Below are positions 53,565 through 63,919 of a DNA stretch of 64,000 bases, piece by piece. The notes under the pieces were generated by a model that saw only the letters and a list, made by a program, of their open reading frames with translations, had not been told where the DNA came from and ran no database searches. Made by a program: the position numbers and the translations under genes. The DNA is from Streptomyces sp. Its GTDB lineage: Bacteria > Actinomycetota > Actinomycetes > Streptomycetales > Streptomycetaceae. The stretch covers positions 2,433-66,432 of the forward strand of contig NZ_JAPSKN010000006.1 of the NCBI RefSeq assembly GCF_031181705.1, given 5' to 3'. Position 1 is the first letter of the stretch. Every line of letters begins with the position of its first letter.

Positions 53565-54125
53565 ATGGCACAGCGGGCGATGATCACCGGGATCGGCGGC
53601 AGGGAGCCGGAGATCGACGACACGGCGTTCCTGGCGCCGACGGCGTCGGTGATCGGGGGCGTGACGCTGGGCGTCGGCGCGAGCGTCTGGTACGGGGCCG
53701 TGCTGCGCGGGGACGTCGAGTCGATCTCCGTGGGGGCGAGCAGCAACGTGCAGGACAACTGCACGCTCCACGCCGACCCGGGGTTTCCCGTCACGGTGGG
53801 CGAGCGGGTCTCCATCGGGCACAACGCGGTGGTGCACGGGGCGACGGTCGAGGACGACTGCCTCATCGGCATGGGGGCGACCGTGCTCAACGGCGCGGTG
53901 ATCGGCGCCGGGTCCCTGGTCGCCGCGCAGGCGCTGGTGCCGCAGGGGATGGTCGTGCCGCCCGGGTCGCTGGTCGCCGGGGTGCCCGCGAAGGTCCGGC
54001 GGGAGCTGTCGGAGGAGGAGCGGCAGGGCGTCACCCTCAACGGCACGATGTACGCCGAGCTGGCGAAGGCACACCGGGACGTGCACGCCCAGCCGGGACC
54101 GCGGCCCGGCCCCTTGGGGGGCTGA
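53565..54125 (+). CDS. Gamma-carbonic anhydrase family protein
   Basis: A 186-residue left-handed beta-helix protein. The zinc-binding histidines are H69 (NCTLHAD), H86 and H91 (GHNAVVH), in the spacing of CamH-type gamma-carbonic anhydrases. ATG 53565 follows CTGGAGGCGGGC. It is divergent from another beta-helix protein. Carbonic anhydrase activity is likely but not certain, as several family members have other roles. Confidence 0.88.
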   Translation: MAQRAMITGIGGREPEIDDTAFLAPTASVIGGVTLGVGASVWYGAVLRGDVESISVGASSNVQDNCTLHADPGFPVTVGERVSIGHNAVVHGATVEDDCLIGMGATVLNGAVIGAGSLVAAQALVPQGMVVPPGSLVAGVPAKVRRELSEEERQGVTLNGTMYAELAKAHRDVHAQPGPRPGPLGG

Positions 54126-54133
54126 CCGCGCCG

Positions 54134-54772
54134 CTAGGAGGTTCGCGCCCCGGTCGCTTCCAGGGTCTGGTTCGCCTTCTTCGCCTTGCGCTTGAGCACC
54201 AGCATGGACGTCAGGCCCACCAGGACCGCCGCCACCAGGCCCAGCCACGAGAAGCGCTTCAGCCAGGACTCCGCGACGACGCCGACGTAGTAGATGACCG
54301 CCGTGGTGCCGCCGGCCCAGAGGATGCCGCCGAGGACGTTGGCGATGGCGAACTTCCAGTACGGCATGCGCAGCACGCCCGCGAGGGGGCCAGCGAAGAT
54401 GCGCAGCAGGGCGACGAAGCGGCCGAAGAAGACGGCCCACATGCCCCACTTCTCGAAGGAGCGCTCGGCGGTGGCGATGTGGCCCTCGCTGAAGTGCTTG
54501 GGGAACTTCCTGCCCAGCCAGGCCAGCAGGGGCCGCCCGCCCTTGCGGCCGATGGCGTAGCCGATCGAGTCGCCGATGATCGCGCCGGCCGTGGCGCTGG
54601 CGCCGAGGACGACGGGGTCGATGTCCCCGTGCTGGGAGGCGAGCAGCGCGGACGAGACCAGGATGATCTCGCCCGGCAGCGGGATGCCCAGGCTCTCCAG
54701 GCCGATGACCACGCCCACCAGCGCGTAGACGGCGACCGCGGGTACGGTTTCGAGCCACTCCTGGACGTGCAA
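54134..54772 (-). CDS. DedA family membrane protein
   Basis: A 212-residue membrane protein of the DedA/SNARE-associated family. Landmarks are LESLGIPLPGEIILVSSALLA, GDSIGYAIGRKGG and FFGRFVALLRIFAGPLAGVLRMPYWKF. Members act as lipid carriers or scramblases at the cytoplasmic membrane. The start codon is TTG at 54772, supported by a GGAGAGGAA site 6 nt upstream. Confidence 0.9.
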   Translation of the reverse strand: MHVQEWLETVPAVAVYALVGVVIGLESLGIPLPGEIILVSSALLASQHGDIDPVVLGASATAGAIIGDSIGYAIGRKGGRPLLAWLGRKFPKHFSEGHIATAERSFEKWGMWAVFFGRFVALLRIFAGPLAGVLRMPYWKFAIANVLGGILWAGGTTAVIYYVGVVAESWLKRFSWLGLVAAVLVGLTSMLVLKRKAKKANQTLEATGARTS

Positions 54773-54844
54773 CGCCGGTTCCTCTCCCTGTGCTTCCCTG
54801 CGAGCCCCGGGAAGCCTACCGGCTGATGGGACGTCCCTCGCGAC

Positions 54845-57229
54845 TCACGCGTTCCAGCTCCACTCGGCGACCTCCGGCAGGTCGGTGCCGTGCTCGCGGA
54901 TCCAGGCGTGGTGGCGGGTGCGGGCGTCGGCCATCCGCTGGCGCACGGCCGTGGCCCGCACCGCGAGGCCCGGGACGCGGTCGACGACGTCCATGACCAG
55001 GCGGTAGCGGTCGAGGTCGTTGCGCACGACCATGTCGAAGGGCGTGGTCGTCGTGCCGGCCTCCTTGTAGCCACGCACGTGCAGATGCCGGTGGCCCGTG
55101 CGGCGGTAGGCCAGGCGGTGGATCAGCCAGGGGTAGCCGTGGTAGGCGAAGATCACCGGCTTGTCCACGGTGAACAGGCCGTCGTACTCGAAGTCGCTCA
55201 TCCCGTGCGGGTGCTCCTCCTCGGGCAGCAGCCGGGCCAGGTCGACGACGTTCACCACCCGGACGGACAGCTCGGGCAGGTACCTGCGGAGCAGGTGCGC
55301 GGCGGCCAGGGTCTCCTGCGTGGGGACGTCGCCGGCGCAGGCCAGGACGACGTCGGGCTCACCGCCGTCCTCGCTGCCCGCCCACTCCCAGACGCCGGCG
55401 CCGCGGGCGCAGTGCACCCGGGCCTCGTCCATGGTCAGCCAGTCGAAGCAGGGCTGCTTGCCGGCCACGATCACGTTGACGTAGTCGCGGCTGCGCAGGG
55501 CGTGGTCGGCGACGGACAGCAGGGTGTTGGCGTCCGGCGGCAGGTAGACCCGCACGACCTCGGGGCTCTTGTTGAGGACGTGGTCGACGAAGCCGGGGTC
55601 CTGGTGGGAGAAGCCGTTGTGGTCCTGCCGCCACACGTGCGAGGTCAGCAGGTAGTTGAGGGAGGGGATGGGGGCGCGCCAGGGCAGCCGGCGGGAGGTG
55701 CGCAGCCACTTGATGTGCTGGTTGACCATGGAGTCGACGATGTGCACGAACGCCTCGTAGCAGGAGAACAGCCCGTGCCGGCCGGTGAGGAGGTAGCCCT
55801 CCAGCCAGCCCTGGCAGAGGTGTTCGGAGAGGACCTCCATGACACGGCCGTGCGGGTCCAGGTGCTCGTCGACGTCGAGGGTGTCGGCCTGCCAGGCCTT
55901 GCCGCTGGCGTCGATGACGGCCTGGAGCCGGTTGGAGGCGGTCTCGTCCGGACCGACCAGGCGGAAGTTCCGGCGGTCGGCGGTGTCCCGCATGACCCGG
56001 GCGAGGAGGTCGCCGAGGACCCGGGTGGGCTCGTGCATCGTCGTGCCCGGCTTGTCGACGGGGACGGCGAAGTCGTCGAGGGGCGGGACCGGCAGGTCAC
56101 GGACGAGCAGTCCGCCGTTGGCGTGCGGGGTGGCGCCGAGCCTGCGGCTGCCCTCGGGGATGGGCGCCAGGACGTCCGCCACGGGGCGGCCCTCGGCGTC
56201 GAACAGTTCCTCGGGGCGGTAGGAGCGCAGCCACGCCTCCAGCTGCCGCAGGTGGTCCGGGTTGTCGCGGACTCCGGCCAGCGGCACCTGGTGGGCCCGC
56301 CAGGTGTTCTCCACCGGTTGGCCGTCGACCTCGGCGGGGCCCGTCCAGCCCTTCGGGGTGCGCAGGACGATCACGGGCCAGTGCGGGCGCTCGGTCGCGC
56401 CGAACTCGCGGGCGGCGCGCTGGGCCTCGCCGATGCGGTCGAGCGCGGTGTCCATCGCCCGGGCCATGAGCCGGTGCACCTGAGCGGGGTCGTCGCCGCA
56501 GACGTGGATCGGCTCGTGGCCGTACCCGCGCAGCAGCGCGTCGAGTTCCGCCTCGGGCAGCCGGGACAGCACCGTCGGGTTGGCGATCTTGTAGCCGTTC
56601 AGGTGGAGGATCGGGAGCACGGCTCCGTCGTGCACCGGGTCGAGGAACTTGTTGGCGTGCCAGGACCCGGCCAGCGGGCCGGTCTCCGCCTCGCCGTCGC
56701 CGATCACACAGGCGACCAGCAGGTCCGGGTTGTCCAGGGCGGCGCCGTAGGCGTGGGCGAGGGAGTAGCCGAGTTCGCCGCCCTCGTGGATCGAGCCGGG
56801 CACCTCCGGGGCGACGTGGCTGGGCACGCCGCCCGGGAACGAGAACTGCCGCATCAGCAGCTCCATGCCCCGCGCGTCCCGCGACACGTCCGGGTACTTC
56901 TCGCTGTAGCTGCCCTCCAGCCAGGAGTTGGCCAGAACCGACGGCCCGCCGTGGCCCGGGCCCCAGACGCACAGGGCGTCCAGACCGCGCCGGGCGATCA
57001 CCCGGTTGAGGTGGGTGTAGACGAGGTTCAGCCCGGGTGAGGTGCCCCAGTGCCCCAGCAGCCGGGGCTTGATGTGCTCGGGCCGCAGCGGCTCGGTCAG
57101 CAGCGGGTTGGCGAGCAGGTAGATCTGACCGGCCGCCAGGTAGTTGGCGGCCCGCCAGTGGGCGTCCAGGGTGCGCAGTTCCTCGTCGGTCGGTGCGGTC
57201 GTGCTCTCCGGGCGCGGGGCCTCGGGCAT
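54845..57229 (-). CDS. xfp: Phosphoketolase (xylulose-5-P/fructose-6-P)
   Basis: A 794-residue thiamine-diphosphate enzyme that cleaves xylulose-5-phosphate or fructose-6-phosphate to acetyl phosphate. Conserved blocks are GHWGTSPG at 59-66, the TPP motif [10 protein letters not shown] at 177-186 and the C-terminal [16 protein letters not shown] with [15 protein letters not shown]. Full length and intact. GGGAGT precedes the ATG. No acetate kinase gene is adjacent, so it appears to stand alone. Confidence 0.95.
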   Translation of the reverse strand: MPEAPRPESTTAPTDEELRTLDAHWRAANYLAAGQIYLLANPLLTEPLRPEHIKPRLLGHWGTSPGLNLVYTHLNRVIARRGLDALCVWGPGHGGPSVLANSWLEGSYSEKYPDVSRDARGMELLMRQFSFPGGVPSHVAPEVPGSIHEGGELGYSLAHAYGAALDNPDLLVACVIGDGEAETGPLAGSWHANKFLDPVHDGAVLPILHLNGYKIANPTVLSRLPEAELDALLRGYGHEPIHVCGDDPAQVHRLMARAMDTALDRIGEAQRAAREFGATERPHWPVIVLRTPKGWTGPAEVDGQPVENTWRAHQVPLAGVRDNPDHLRQLEAWLRSYRPEELFDAEGRPVADVLAPIPEGSRRLGATPHANGGLLVRDLPVPPLDDFAVPVDKPGTTMHEPTRVLGDLLARVMRDTADRRNFRLVGPDETASNRLQAVIDASGKAWQADTLDVDEHLDPHGRVMEVLSEHLCQGWLEGYLLTGRHGLFSCYEAFVHIVDSMVNQHIKWLRTSRRLPWRAPIPSLNYLLTSHVWRQDHNGFSHQDPGFVDHVLNKSPEVVRVYLPPDANTLLSVADHALRSRDYVNVIVAGKQPCFDWLTMDEARVHCARGAGVWEWAGSEDGGEPDVVLACAGDVPTQETLAAAHLLRRYLPELSVRVVNVVDLARLLPEEEHPHGMSDFEYDGLFTVDKPVIFAYHGYPWLIHRLAYRRTGHRHLHVRGYKEAGTTTTPFDMVVRNDLDRYRLVMDVVDRVPGLAVRATAVRQRMADARTRHHAWIREHGTDLPEVAEWSWNA

Positions 57230-57336
57230 GGGTGACTCCCTGGGTCTGCGACGGCTCCTGGAGGAGTACCAGTGTGGTCCGGTTCGATGCCGGTCGCCTC
57301 CCGGCCGTGCGTCCGCCGGGGCGGTTCCGTTCGTTC

Positions 57337-59823
57337 TCAGCCGCCCACGCGGGCGCGCGTGCGCAGCCGCAGATCCAAGGACGACGCCCCGATCCACAGG
57401 GTGCGCGGCCCGGTGCCGAGCACCCAGTCGTGTTGCTTCGGGTCCCAGGAGGACAGGGTGCGCCGCTCGACCCGTACGCTGACGCGCCGTTCCTCCCCCG
57501 CCCGCAGCGCGAGCCGCCGGTATCCGGCCAGCACGCGCACCGGCTGGACGAGCGGGAGGTCCGGGGAGGGGCCGGCGTAGACCTGCGGCACGTCCACGCC
57601 CTCGCGCGGACCGGTGTTGCGGACGGTGAAGGCGACGTCCAGGCCGTCACCCGTCCAGCGCGCGTCCGGGTCCCGGTAGGCGAAGGAGGTGTACGACAGG
57701 CCGTGGCCGAACGGGAACAGCGGCCGTACGTCCTCGGCGTCGTACCAGCGGTGGCCGATGTGGACGCCCTCGGTGTAGTGCTCGGTGCCGTCGACGCCGG
57801 GGTAGCGGCGCGGGTCGCCGGCGACGGGGTGGTGGTCGTCGTCGGCCGGGAAGGTCTGGGTGAGGCGTCCGCCGGGGTCGCGGTCGCCGTACAGGACGGC
57901 GGCGGTGGCGGCGGCCCCCTCCTGCCCCGGGTAGTACATCTGGAGCACGGCACCGGTGCGTTCCAGCCACGGCATGGACGTGGCGGACGAGGTGTTGAGG
58001 ACGACGGTGGTGCGCGGGTTGGCCGCGGCCACGGCCTCGATCAGCCGCTCCTGGTTGCCGGGGAGGGCGACGGTCGTACGGTCCTGCCCCTCGATGGCGT
58101 CCTCGTAGGCGAAGAGGACGACGTCCCGGGCGGCGCGGGCGGCCCGCACGGCTTCTGCCACGTCCTGGGCTCGGGTCCCTTCCGTGATGCGGCGCAGCCG
58201 GAACAGCCCGCCGGTGTCTCCGCCCCGCGCCGTGACGGACAGCCGGTGGCTGCCCCGGGTGAGCGTCAGGGTGCGGCGGCGCACGGAAAGGCCGTCGTCC
58301 GCGTGGGTGAGCAGGCCGCCGGTGAAGTACTCGTCCCAGCCGGGCTTCAGGGGGAACAGTTCCTCGCTGTCGAGGAGGATTCGCGGGCGGAGCGGTGGCG
58401 TGCCGGAGTAGTGCAGCACGAGGGTCCAGGTCTCCGTCGCGTCGACGGTGAGCGTGCCGTCGTACCGCCACGTCCGGCCGGGCTCGACGTGCTGCGCCTC
58501 GGTGGCGAGGGCGGGATCGAGCGCGTCCGCCGGGAGGGGTTTGCCGAAGACGTCCTCGCCGAGCGCGTGGATCACCCGTGCGGCGCGCGGCCGGATGGCG
58601 TCCAGAGGGCTGTCGGCGTGGTCGGGCACGACATGGGCACTGCCGCCGCCGCTGACCAGGGGGCGGGCGCCGGTCGGCCCGATCACGGCGACGCTGCCGC
58701 CGGCGGTCAGGGGCAGGGTGCCGTCCGTGTTGCGCAGCAGGGTGGCGCCCGCCTCGGCGACCTCACGGGCGACGGCCGCCCCGGCGGCGGCGTCCCGGCC
58801 GGGGCGGCGCGGCACGGTGCCGTCGAGCAGCCCGAAGCGGTCCATGACGGCCAGGACGCGCCGGACGGCCCGGTCCACGTGGGCCTCCGACACGCCCCCG
58901 TCCCGCACGGCCGAGGCGAGGGGCGCGCCGAAGTGGGTGCCGTCGGGCATCTCCAGGTCGCACCCCGCCAGGAGGGCCTCGCGGGTGCTGTGCGCGGCGG
59001 ACCAGTCCGTCATCACGAACCCGGTGAACCCCCAGCGCTCGCGCAGCACGCCGGTGAGCAGGGCCTCGTTCTCGCAGGCGAAGGTGCCGTTGACCTTGTT
59101 GTAGGCGCCCATCACCGCCCCGGCCCCGGCGGCGACGGCCGCTTCGAAGCCGCGCAGCTCCGTCTCGTGCAGGGTGCGCTCGTCCACGCGCACGTCGACC
59201 GACATGCGGTCGCGCTCCTGGTTGTTCAGCGCGAAGTGCTTGACCGTCGCGATGAGCCCCTCACTCTGGATGCCCTCGATCTCGGCGGCGACCAGGTGGG
59301 CGGTGAGCAGCGGATCCTCGCTGAAGGTCTCGAAGTTGCGGCCGGCGTAGGGGGTGCGGATGAGGTTGACCATCGGGGACAGCAGCACGTCCTGGCCGAG
59401 GGCGCGGCCCTCCCGTCCGATGACCCGGCCGTAGCGGCGGGCCAGGTCCGGGTCGAAGGCGGAGGCCAGCATCACGGGGGCGGGCAGGGCCGTGGCGTGC
59501 CGGGTGACCCGGACACCGGCCGGGCCGTCGGCGAGCCGCAGGGGCGGGATGCCGAGCCGCTCGACCCCGGGCACGTAGCCGGCCTGGCCGAGCGGTCGCG
59601 GGTCGGTGGTGCCGTGCAGCAGGGAGATCTTCTCGTCCAGGGTGAGGCGGGCGAGCAGCCCTTCGACCCGGGCGCTGCGTCCCGGGGCTCGGCCTTCCCG
59701 CGCGGGGACGGCGTGTCCCTCCCGCGCGTGGGCGCGCAATGGTGCCGCCGCGGTGAGGGCGATCGCGCCGCCGAGCAGGCACAGGGCGGAGCGCCGGGGG
59801 TGACGGGGGGCGGTGTCGGTCAT
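57337..59823 (-). CDS. GH3 beta-glucosidase-like enzyme with PA14 domain, Tat-exported
   Basis: An 828-residue glycoside hydrolase family 3 protein. [20 protein letters not shown] is a twin-arginine signal. The catalytic nucleophile is D273 in VMTDWSAAH, preceded by KHFALNNQE with the conserved Lys-His. A PA14-like insertion (about residues 400-540) sits in the second domain, and a fibronectin III-like domain closes the protein. The exact glycoside is unknown. No sugar transporter or regulator lies beside it. Confidence 0.92.
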   Translation of the reverse strand: MTDTAPRHPRRSALCLLGGAIALTAAAPLRAHAREGHAVPAREGRAPGRSARVEGLLARLTLDEKISLLHGTTDPRPLGQAGYVPGVERLGIPPLRLADGPAGVRVTRHATALPAPVMLASAFDPDLARRYGRVIGREGRALGQDVLLSPMVNLIRTPYAGRNFETFSEDPLLTAHLVAAEIEGIQSEGLIATVKHFALNNQERDRMSVDVRVDERTLHETELRGFEAAVAAGAGAVMGAYNKVNGTFACENEALLTGVLRERWGFTGFVMTDWSAAHSTREALLAGCDLEMPDGTHFGAPLASAVRDGGVSEAHVDRAVRRVLAVMDRFGLLDGTVPRRPGRDAAAGAAVAREVAEAGATLLRNTDGTLPLTAGGSVAVIGPTGARPLVSGGGSAHVVPDHADSPLDAIRPRAARVIHALGEDVFGKPLPADALDPALATEAQHVEPGRTWRYDGTLTVDATETWTLVLHYSGTPPLRPRILLDSEELFPLKPGWDEYFTGGLLTHADDGLSVRRRTLTLTRGSHRLSVTARGGDTGGLFRLRRITEGTRAQDVAEAVRAARAARDVVLFAYEDAIEGQDRTTVALPGNQERLIEAVAAANPRTTVVLNTSSATSMPWLERTGAVLQMYYPGQEGAAATAAVLYGDRDPGGRLTQTFPADDDHHPVAGDPRRYPGVDGTEHYTEGVHIGHRWYDAEDVRPLFPFGHGLSYTSFAYRDPDARWTGDGLDVAFTVRNTGPREGVDVPQVYAGPSPDLPLVQPVRVLAGYRRLALRAGEERRVSVRVERRTLSSWDPKQHDWVLGTGPRTLWIGASSLDLRLRTRARVGG

Positions 59824-59984
59824 GCACCGCACTATGGGCCAGGCGGGGCGCGCCGCCCCGCCGGACACCACGGGCGGGCGGGTGACCCGACGTCCCGCGG
59901 GTGGACGTCACCGTATGCCGCCACGACCCCACCGCCGAAGCGCGCGAACCCCTCGCCACGGCGGAGAGGAAGTCCCGCACACCG

Positions 59985-61841
59985 CTACGGCAGTACCGCC
60001 GATTCGAGTGACGTCACGGCGTCGGCCACCGTGGCGGTCACCGGGGCGAGGACGTCCGTGCCGGGCGGTGGTGCGGCCTCGCCGACGGGTGTACCGGGCT
60101 CGGCCTGCGCACAGCAGTCCACCTGTGCGACCCGCGTCTCGTACCGCTCCCCCGGCTCCTGCGGCGTCTCGGGGGCGCCGGGGCGCGCCGGCTCGGACCG
60201 TCGGCCCGGCCCGGTGCTGTCGTAGGGGTGCCGCTCCTGCCGCCGGGGGCTCTGCGCCGGGGCGTCCCCGGCCCGCCGGTCCGCGGGCGGCCCGGGGGTG
60301 GCCGCCCGTTCCAGCGTCCAGCGCTGCACCCGGGATCCGTCGCGGCCGGTGACGATCACGTCCCGGCCCTTTCCGGGCGCGACGGCCCGCCCCGTGCCGC
60401 CCCGGGGCAGGAGTTCACCGCGCACGGTCAGGTCGTAGCGCACGACCCCGGCGGGCACGAGGCACCCCGCCAGGGCCACCGCGCCCGTGCCGGTGTCCGA
60501 CCGGAGGCAGAGCGTGGGGTCCGTGGCACTGCGCAGCAGGCCGTCGTCCTGGTAGGACCACTGCGGGGACCCGGCGGAGCAGGCGGTCAGCACGATCCGG
60601 GCGCCGGTGCGGATGCGGCCGTCCCGGACATCCAGACACAGCTCCTCGTCCTGGTTGCGCAGCCGCCCCCGGGCCACTTCGGCCACGTGCCCGGCGGAGG
60701 CGGCGGACGGGGAGCCCACCGGCGACGAGCCCCGGGCGTCGGGCCCGGCCGGGTCCGGTGCCCCGGGCGAGGTTCCCGCCGCCTCCGGGCCGGACAAGTG
60801 GCCACCGGCCACGCCCCAGGTGGCCCGCGGGTCGGCCGCGCCGCCCTCCTCCGTCCAGCCGCGGGTGGCGAGCAGGGTCGCGAGCAGCACGAGCGCGGTC
60901 ACCCCGACCGCGGCGGCCAGCGCCTTCGGGTGCCGCCTCGGCGGAGTCGAGCGGCCGGGGGTTCGCGGCACGCGGGGACGGAGCCGGTGGCGGCCGCCGG
61001 CAGGCGGACCGTTGTGCTCCGGGGCACGGCCCGGCCGGGATTCGAGGTAACGGCGCGCGCCCCAGCCGAGCACCGTCTCGACGAGCAGGTCCTCCAGACC
61101 GCCCTCGAAATGGCTGAGTTGTTCGGCGGCGTGACGGCAGTAGCGGCACGCCATCAGATGCCGTTGCACATCCGGCAGCAGGGCCCCGCCCCGGCGCATC
61201 GGAACGTCGAGCAGACGGTTGTAGTAGCGGCATTCCGGCGTCGGTGCGAGTTCCCGGTGGGCGCGTACGCACCCGGTCCTGAATTGTTCGCGCGCCTGCT
61301 GCAGGGCGGCCTTTGCCGTTCCCGGATCGACCCCCAGCAGAACGGCCGGTGCGCAAAGGGGTTCGGCCTCGACCTCCGTGTGCCACAGGAGGCACTGGGA
61401 GGCTGCCGGAAGGGCGCGGAATGCGCGCTCGGCGAGGCGCCGCCTTTCCGGTGTCGCGGAACGTGCGGCACGCAGACCGCGGGCGCCGACGGTTTTGCGC
61501 AGCTCCGGCAGGATTCCGGAAATCTCCTCGTCGCAGGCCCACTCGCCGACCGTGTCCCGCACGGCCGCGAGCAGGCGCGGGCGCAGGGCGCCGCCGCCGG
61601 GCCTCGCGAGTTCACGGCGGAACGCGGCGGCCGCCGCCATGGACGCCGAATCCCCCGACGAGGCCAGACAGATCACGGCGTACGCGTGGACGGGCCGCCA
61701 GTGCCGGGCGAGCAACAGCGCGACGGCGCGGGGGCTTTCGCGGGCCTCGCCGACCTGGGCGAGCAGATTGCGGTCGGACTCCGCGGGCCGCGCTCCGGGG
61801 CGCGGCGGATACGGCGGTCGTGGGGGGTTCGGGGAGTGCAC
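59985..61841 (-). CDS. Sigma-like/zinc-finger membrane protein with ricin-type lectin domain
   Basis: A 618-residue mosaic. Residues about 20-195 resemble a diverged sigma-70 factor. H228-x3-C232-x2-C235 is a ZAS-like anti-sigma zinc motif. A membrane helix lies at about 307-326. Beyond it a ricin-type beta-trefoil (about 395-525; DEELCLDVRDGRIRTGARIVL, ATDPTLCLRSDTGTG) is outside the cell, followed by a disordered tail. GTG 61841 follows GGAAGGAAATG. The order sigma-like, zinc finger, helix, lectin suggests a signalling protein reporting on external glycans (inference). Confidence 0.78.
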   Translation of the reverse strand: MHSPNPPRPPYPPRPGARPAESDRNLLAQVGEARESPRAVALLLARHWRPVHAYAVICLASSGDSASMAAAAAFRRELARPGGGALRPRLLAAVRDTVGEWACDEEISGILPELRKTVGARGLRAARSATPERRRLAERAFRALPAASQCLLWHTEVEAEPLCAPAVLLGVDPGTAKAALQQAREQFRTGCVRAHRELAPTPECRYYNRLLDVPMRRGGALLPDVQRHLMACRYCRHAAEQLSHFEGGLEDLLVETVLGWGARRYLESRPGRAPEHNGPPAGGRHRLRPRVPRTPGRSTPPRRHPKALAAAVGVTALVLLATLLATRGWTEEGGAADPRATWGVAGGHLSGPEAAGTSPGAPDPAGPDARGSSPVGSPSAASAGHVAEVARGRLRNQDEELCLDVRDGRIRTGARIVLTACSAGSPQWSYQDDGLLRSATDPTLCLRSDTGTGAVALAGCLVPAGVVRYDLTVRGELLPRGGTGRAVAPGKGRDVIVTGRDGSRVQRWTLERAATPGPPADRRAGDAPAQSPRRQERHPYDSTGPGRRSEPARPGAPETPQEPGERYETRVAQVDCCAQAEPGTPVGEAAPPPGTDVLAPVTATVADAVTSLESAVLP

Positions 61842-61998
61842 GGAACCATTTCCTTCCAGCCGCAGGACGGCAGGCGACTTGCGCGTCCGTACGAAAGCAG
61901 GCGGGTGATTGGTGCATACCTGTGCCGCGTCAGCTGCGGACCCGGCTGTGAGGCGGCTCACCTTCGCACATACGACTGACAGGCAACAAGGAGTTCGC
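61842..61998. other. Intergenic leader between the sigma-like gene and a small open frame
   Basis: No coding sequence with family features. It holds a GTGAG-GCGG-CTCAC inverted repeat (61948-61961) and CATACG, a -10-like hexamer, near 61969. Promoters for both flanking directions probably lie here. Confidence 0.4.
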
Positions 61999-62187
61999 AT
62001 GCCCCACGTTCAAAACGAGGGATATTCAGATATGTTACCGACGGTATTCGCACCGGCTTTCGAAAATCCCACTGCCCAGAACCTCAAGTTGTGTACGCGG
62101 AAAGGCGGTTGGTCCACGAAATCTCCCCCCTTACAGGGCGGGGTGGCGCGACCCACCGCGCACCGGGACGCCCGGCCTGACATGCGT
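61999..62187 (+). other. Candidate small open frame, AT-rich, TTA codons, strong ribosome binding site
   Basis: An ATG with AAGGAG 5 nt upstream opens a frame beginning MPHVQNEGYSDMLPTVFAPA. Third-position GC is far lower than elsewhere, and TTA codons occur at codon 13 (62035-62037) and at 62131-62133. The frame has no stop before the hairpin at 62188-62212 and continues antisense into the next gene, so it is not a normal gene as read. A one-base backward shift at the C6 run (62125-62130) would reach TGA at 62178, giving about 60 residues. Function unknown; it may be a real small protein or a leader. Confidence 0.4.
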
Positions 62188-62212
62188 GAGCCCCGGCACC
62201 AGGCCGGGGCTC
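62188..62212 (-). terminator. Hairpin terminator between convergent units
   Basis: GAGCCCCGG and CCGGGGCTC form a 9-bp stem with a 7-nt loop. It lies 21 nt past the thioesterase stop and would also end a plus-strand transcript from the small open frame. Confidence 0.65.
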
Positions 62213-62232
62213 TCCTGTCCGGGACGGCCCGG

Positions 62233-62685
62233 TCAGCCGTTGGGGCGCAGGGTCCACACCACCGTCATCTCGCCTGTCACCGCGCCGTCGGCGCGCTGGA
62301 TGGCGACCGCCACCGGGAACTCGGGCCGCTCGCCGGCGTCCAGTTCCGCGACGACCTCGGCGGCCGGCCGGCCCAGGGTGGCCGTGGCGGTCACGGCCCC
62401 CATCGCCAGCTTCCTGTAGGCGATCTCGGCGCTGACGGCCAGCGGCACGGCGCGCGAGAGCTGGTCCCCGAACGCGGCGAGCACGATCGCGCCGCTCGCG
62501 GACTCGCCGAGCGTGAACATCGCACCGGCGTGCGGCCCGCCCACGTGGTTGTGGTACTCGCTCTGGTCCGGCAGGGACACCACCGCACGCTCCGGCGTGG
62601 TCTCCAGGAACTCGAGGTTCAGGGTCCGGGCCATGGGCACCGTGGCGGCGAGCATCTCGCCGATGGACATCTGGTCTGCGCTCAT
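62233..62685 (-). CDS. Hotdog-fold thioesterase (DUF4442/PaaI-like)
   Basis: A 150-residue hotdog protein. EYHNHVGGPHAGAMFTLGESASGAI carries the HAGA core and the acidic residue in the following helix. Family members hydrolyse acyl-CoA. ATG 62685 begins MSADQMSIGEM. It stands alone, with a terminator hairpin downstream. The acyl substrate is unknown. Confidence 0.87.
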   Translation of the reverse strand: MSADQMSIGEMLAATVPMARTLNLEFLETTPERAVVSLPDQSEYHNHVGGPHAGAMFTLGESASGAIVLAAFGDQLSRAVPLAVSAEIAYRKLAMGAVTATATLGRPAAEVVAELDAGERPEFPVAVAIQRADGAVTGEMTVVWTLRPNG

Positions 62686-62833
62686 GACCGCATGTTACTC
62701 ACGAGTAGATGCGCTGACCAGGCCGGTGTGACCACCGCCGCACCGCCACCCACACGCTCGTCCGCGCCGTCCCGTCCGCGGGTTGCTACGCCTCCGTCCA
62801 CGGGCGGTGACCGAATCGTGTCCTGGGCGCGGC

Positions 62834-62839
62834 TAGGGT
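62834..62839 (+). promoter_or_regulatory. -10 element, leaderless arrangement
   Basis: TAGGGT ends 8 nt before the ATG at 62848, with no Shine-Dalgarno site between. A leaderless transcript is likely. Confidence 0.5.
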
Positions 62840-62847
62840 TGCTGCCC

Positions 62848-63858
62848 ATGTGGCCAGGACAGCAGCCGCCCGGGGGCGAGCAGAACCCGCAGACGAACAA
62901 CCCCTACCAGCAGCCGGGGTACCAGCAGCCGAATCCGTACCAGCAGCCGGGCTACCAGCAGCCCGGCCCCTATGGGCAGCAGCCGCAGTGGGGCACTCCC
63001 GCGACGGCCGGCACGCCGCAGCCCCCGCAGGGCGGCGGTGGCGGCAACCGGACGAAGCTGGTCGCGATCATCGCGGCCACGGCGGTGGTCGTGGCGGCCG
63101 GAGTCACCGGCTTCCTCGTGCTGGGCGGCGACTCGGACGACACGGCGGACGGGAGCAACGACAAGAAGCCGGCCCCGACCGCCACGAAGGAGTCCGAGTC
63201 GGAGCCGAGCGCCTCGGCCTCCGGCGACAACCCGCGCGGCGGACCGGGCGAGAAGGCGACCGTTCCGGGCTGGAAGGTCGTCGTCAACACCCGTTTCGGC
63301 ACCAAGTTCGACGTGCCGGCGGACTGGGAGATCGACACCCAGGACACCAGCGTGGGCTTCGAGTGGGAGAAGAAGGACGGTGAGCTGGACCGCACCACCG
63401 TCACGGCCCCGGCCTATCTGAAGTCCAAGTGGTGCACGAGCGACGACAACAAGGACGGCCGCGAGGAGGACACCGCACTCGCCACCGCCGGTACCCGCGG
63501 CGAGAACGGCGCGAAGAACTCGGACATGGCGGCCGAGACGCGCGTGCCGTGGTGGATCTTCGGCGGCTACACCCAGCCCGACAAGAAGAGCGTCAAGTTC
63601 ACCAAGCCCAAGCCCTACACCACCAAGTCGGGCGTCAAGGGCAGTGTCGCCACGGCGCACTCGGAGAACACGCCCCAGAAGGGCAAGTGCGACAGCGAGG
63701 GCAAGGCGATCACCTTCGCCTTCAAGAACGGCGCGGGCGACTTCGTCACCTGGAACCTCTACGGCGCCAAGGGCGTCAAGGACGAGCTGCCCGAGGCGAC
63801 CGTCCGGAAGATCCTCAGCACCGTGCGCCTCACCGAGGAGCCGCCCACCGAGTCGTGA
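62848..63858 (+). CDS. Membrane-anchored protein with YQQP-repeat N-terminus
   Basis: A 336-residue protein with no named domain. A cytoplasmic N-terminus rich in Pro, Gln and Tyr has the repeated unit NPYQQPGYQQP (about residues 18-45). One membrane helix lies at 70-93, followed by an acidic, Ser/Thr-rich linker and an extracytoplasmic domain of about 200 residues with two cysteines (SKWCTSDD and KGKCDSEG) that could pair. Similar Streptomyces membrane proteins are of unknown function. It is upstream of an MFS gene. Confidence 0.8.
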   Translation: MWPGQQPPGGEQNPQTNNPYQQPGYQQPNPYQQPGYQQPGPYGQQPQWGTPATAGTPQPPQGGGGGNRTKLVAIIAATAVVVAAGVTGFLVLGGDSDDTADGSNDKKPAPTATKESESEPSASASGDNPRGGPGEKATVPGWKVVVNTRFGTKFDVPADWEIDTQDTSVGFEWEKKDGELDRTTVTAPAYLKSKWCTSDDNKDGREEDTALATAGTRGENGAKNSDMAAETRVPWWIFGGYTQPDKKSVKFTKPKPYTTKSGVKGSVATAHSENTPQKGKCDSEGKAITFAFKNGAGDFVTWNLYGAKGVKDELPEATVRKILSTVRLTEEPPTES

Positions 63859-63919
63859 CCGGCGCGGACCGCCCACGCGGGGTTTGGCAAGTCGGCCCCG
63901 CCGAGGCGATAGTCACGGG

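Noticed and set aside
54890-57040. A 716-codon plus-strand open frame over the phosphoketolase gene
   Set aside because: It is a shadow frame of an intact, full-length phosphoketolase.
57255-57300. Possible tRNA T-arm (GGTTCGATGCC)
   Set aside because: No acceptor stem, D-arm or anticodon arm can be drawn around it; it is the leader of the phosphoketolase gene.
57193-60225. A 1010-codon plus-strand open frame across the GH3 region
   Set aside because: It is the complement of the GH3 glycosidase with its signal peptide and catalytic residues; the plus-strand translation has no domain features or ribosome binding site.
62188-63858. Treating the whole open frame from 61999 to 63858 as one protein
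   Set aside because: It passes through a terminator hairpin and antisense to the thioesterase. The real gene in this frame starts at 62848 with its own promoter.
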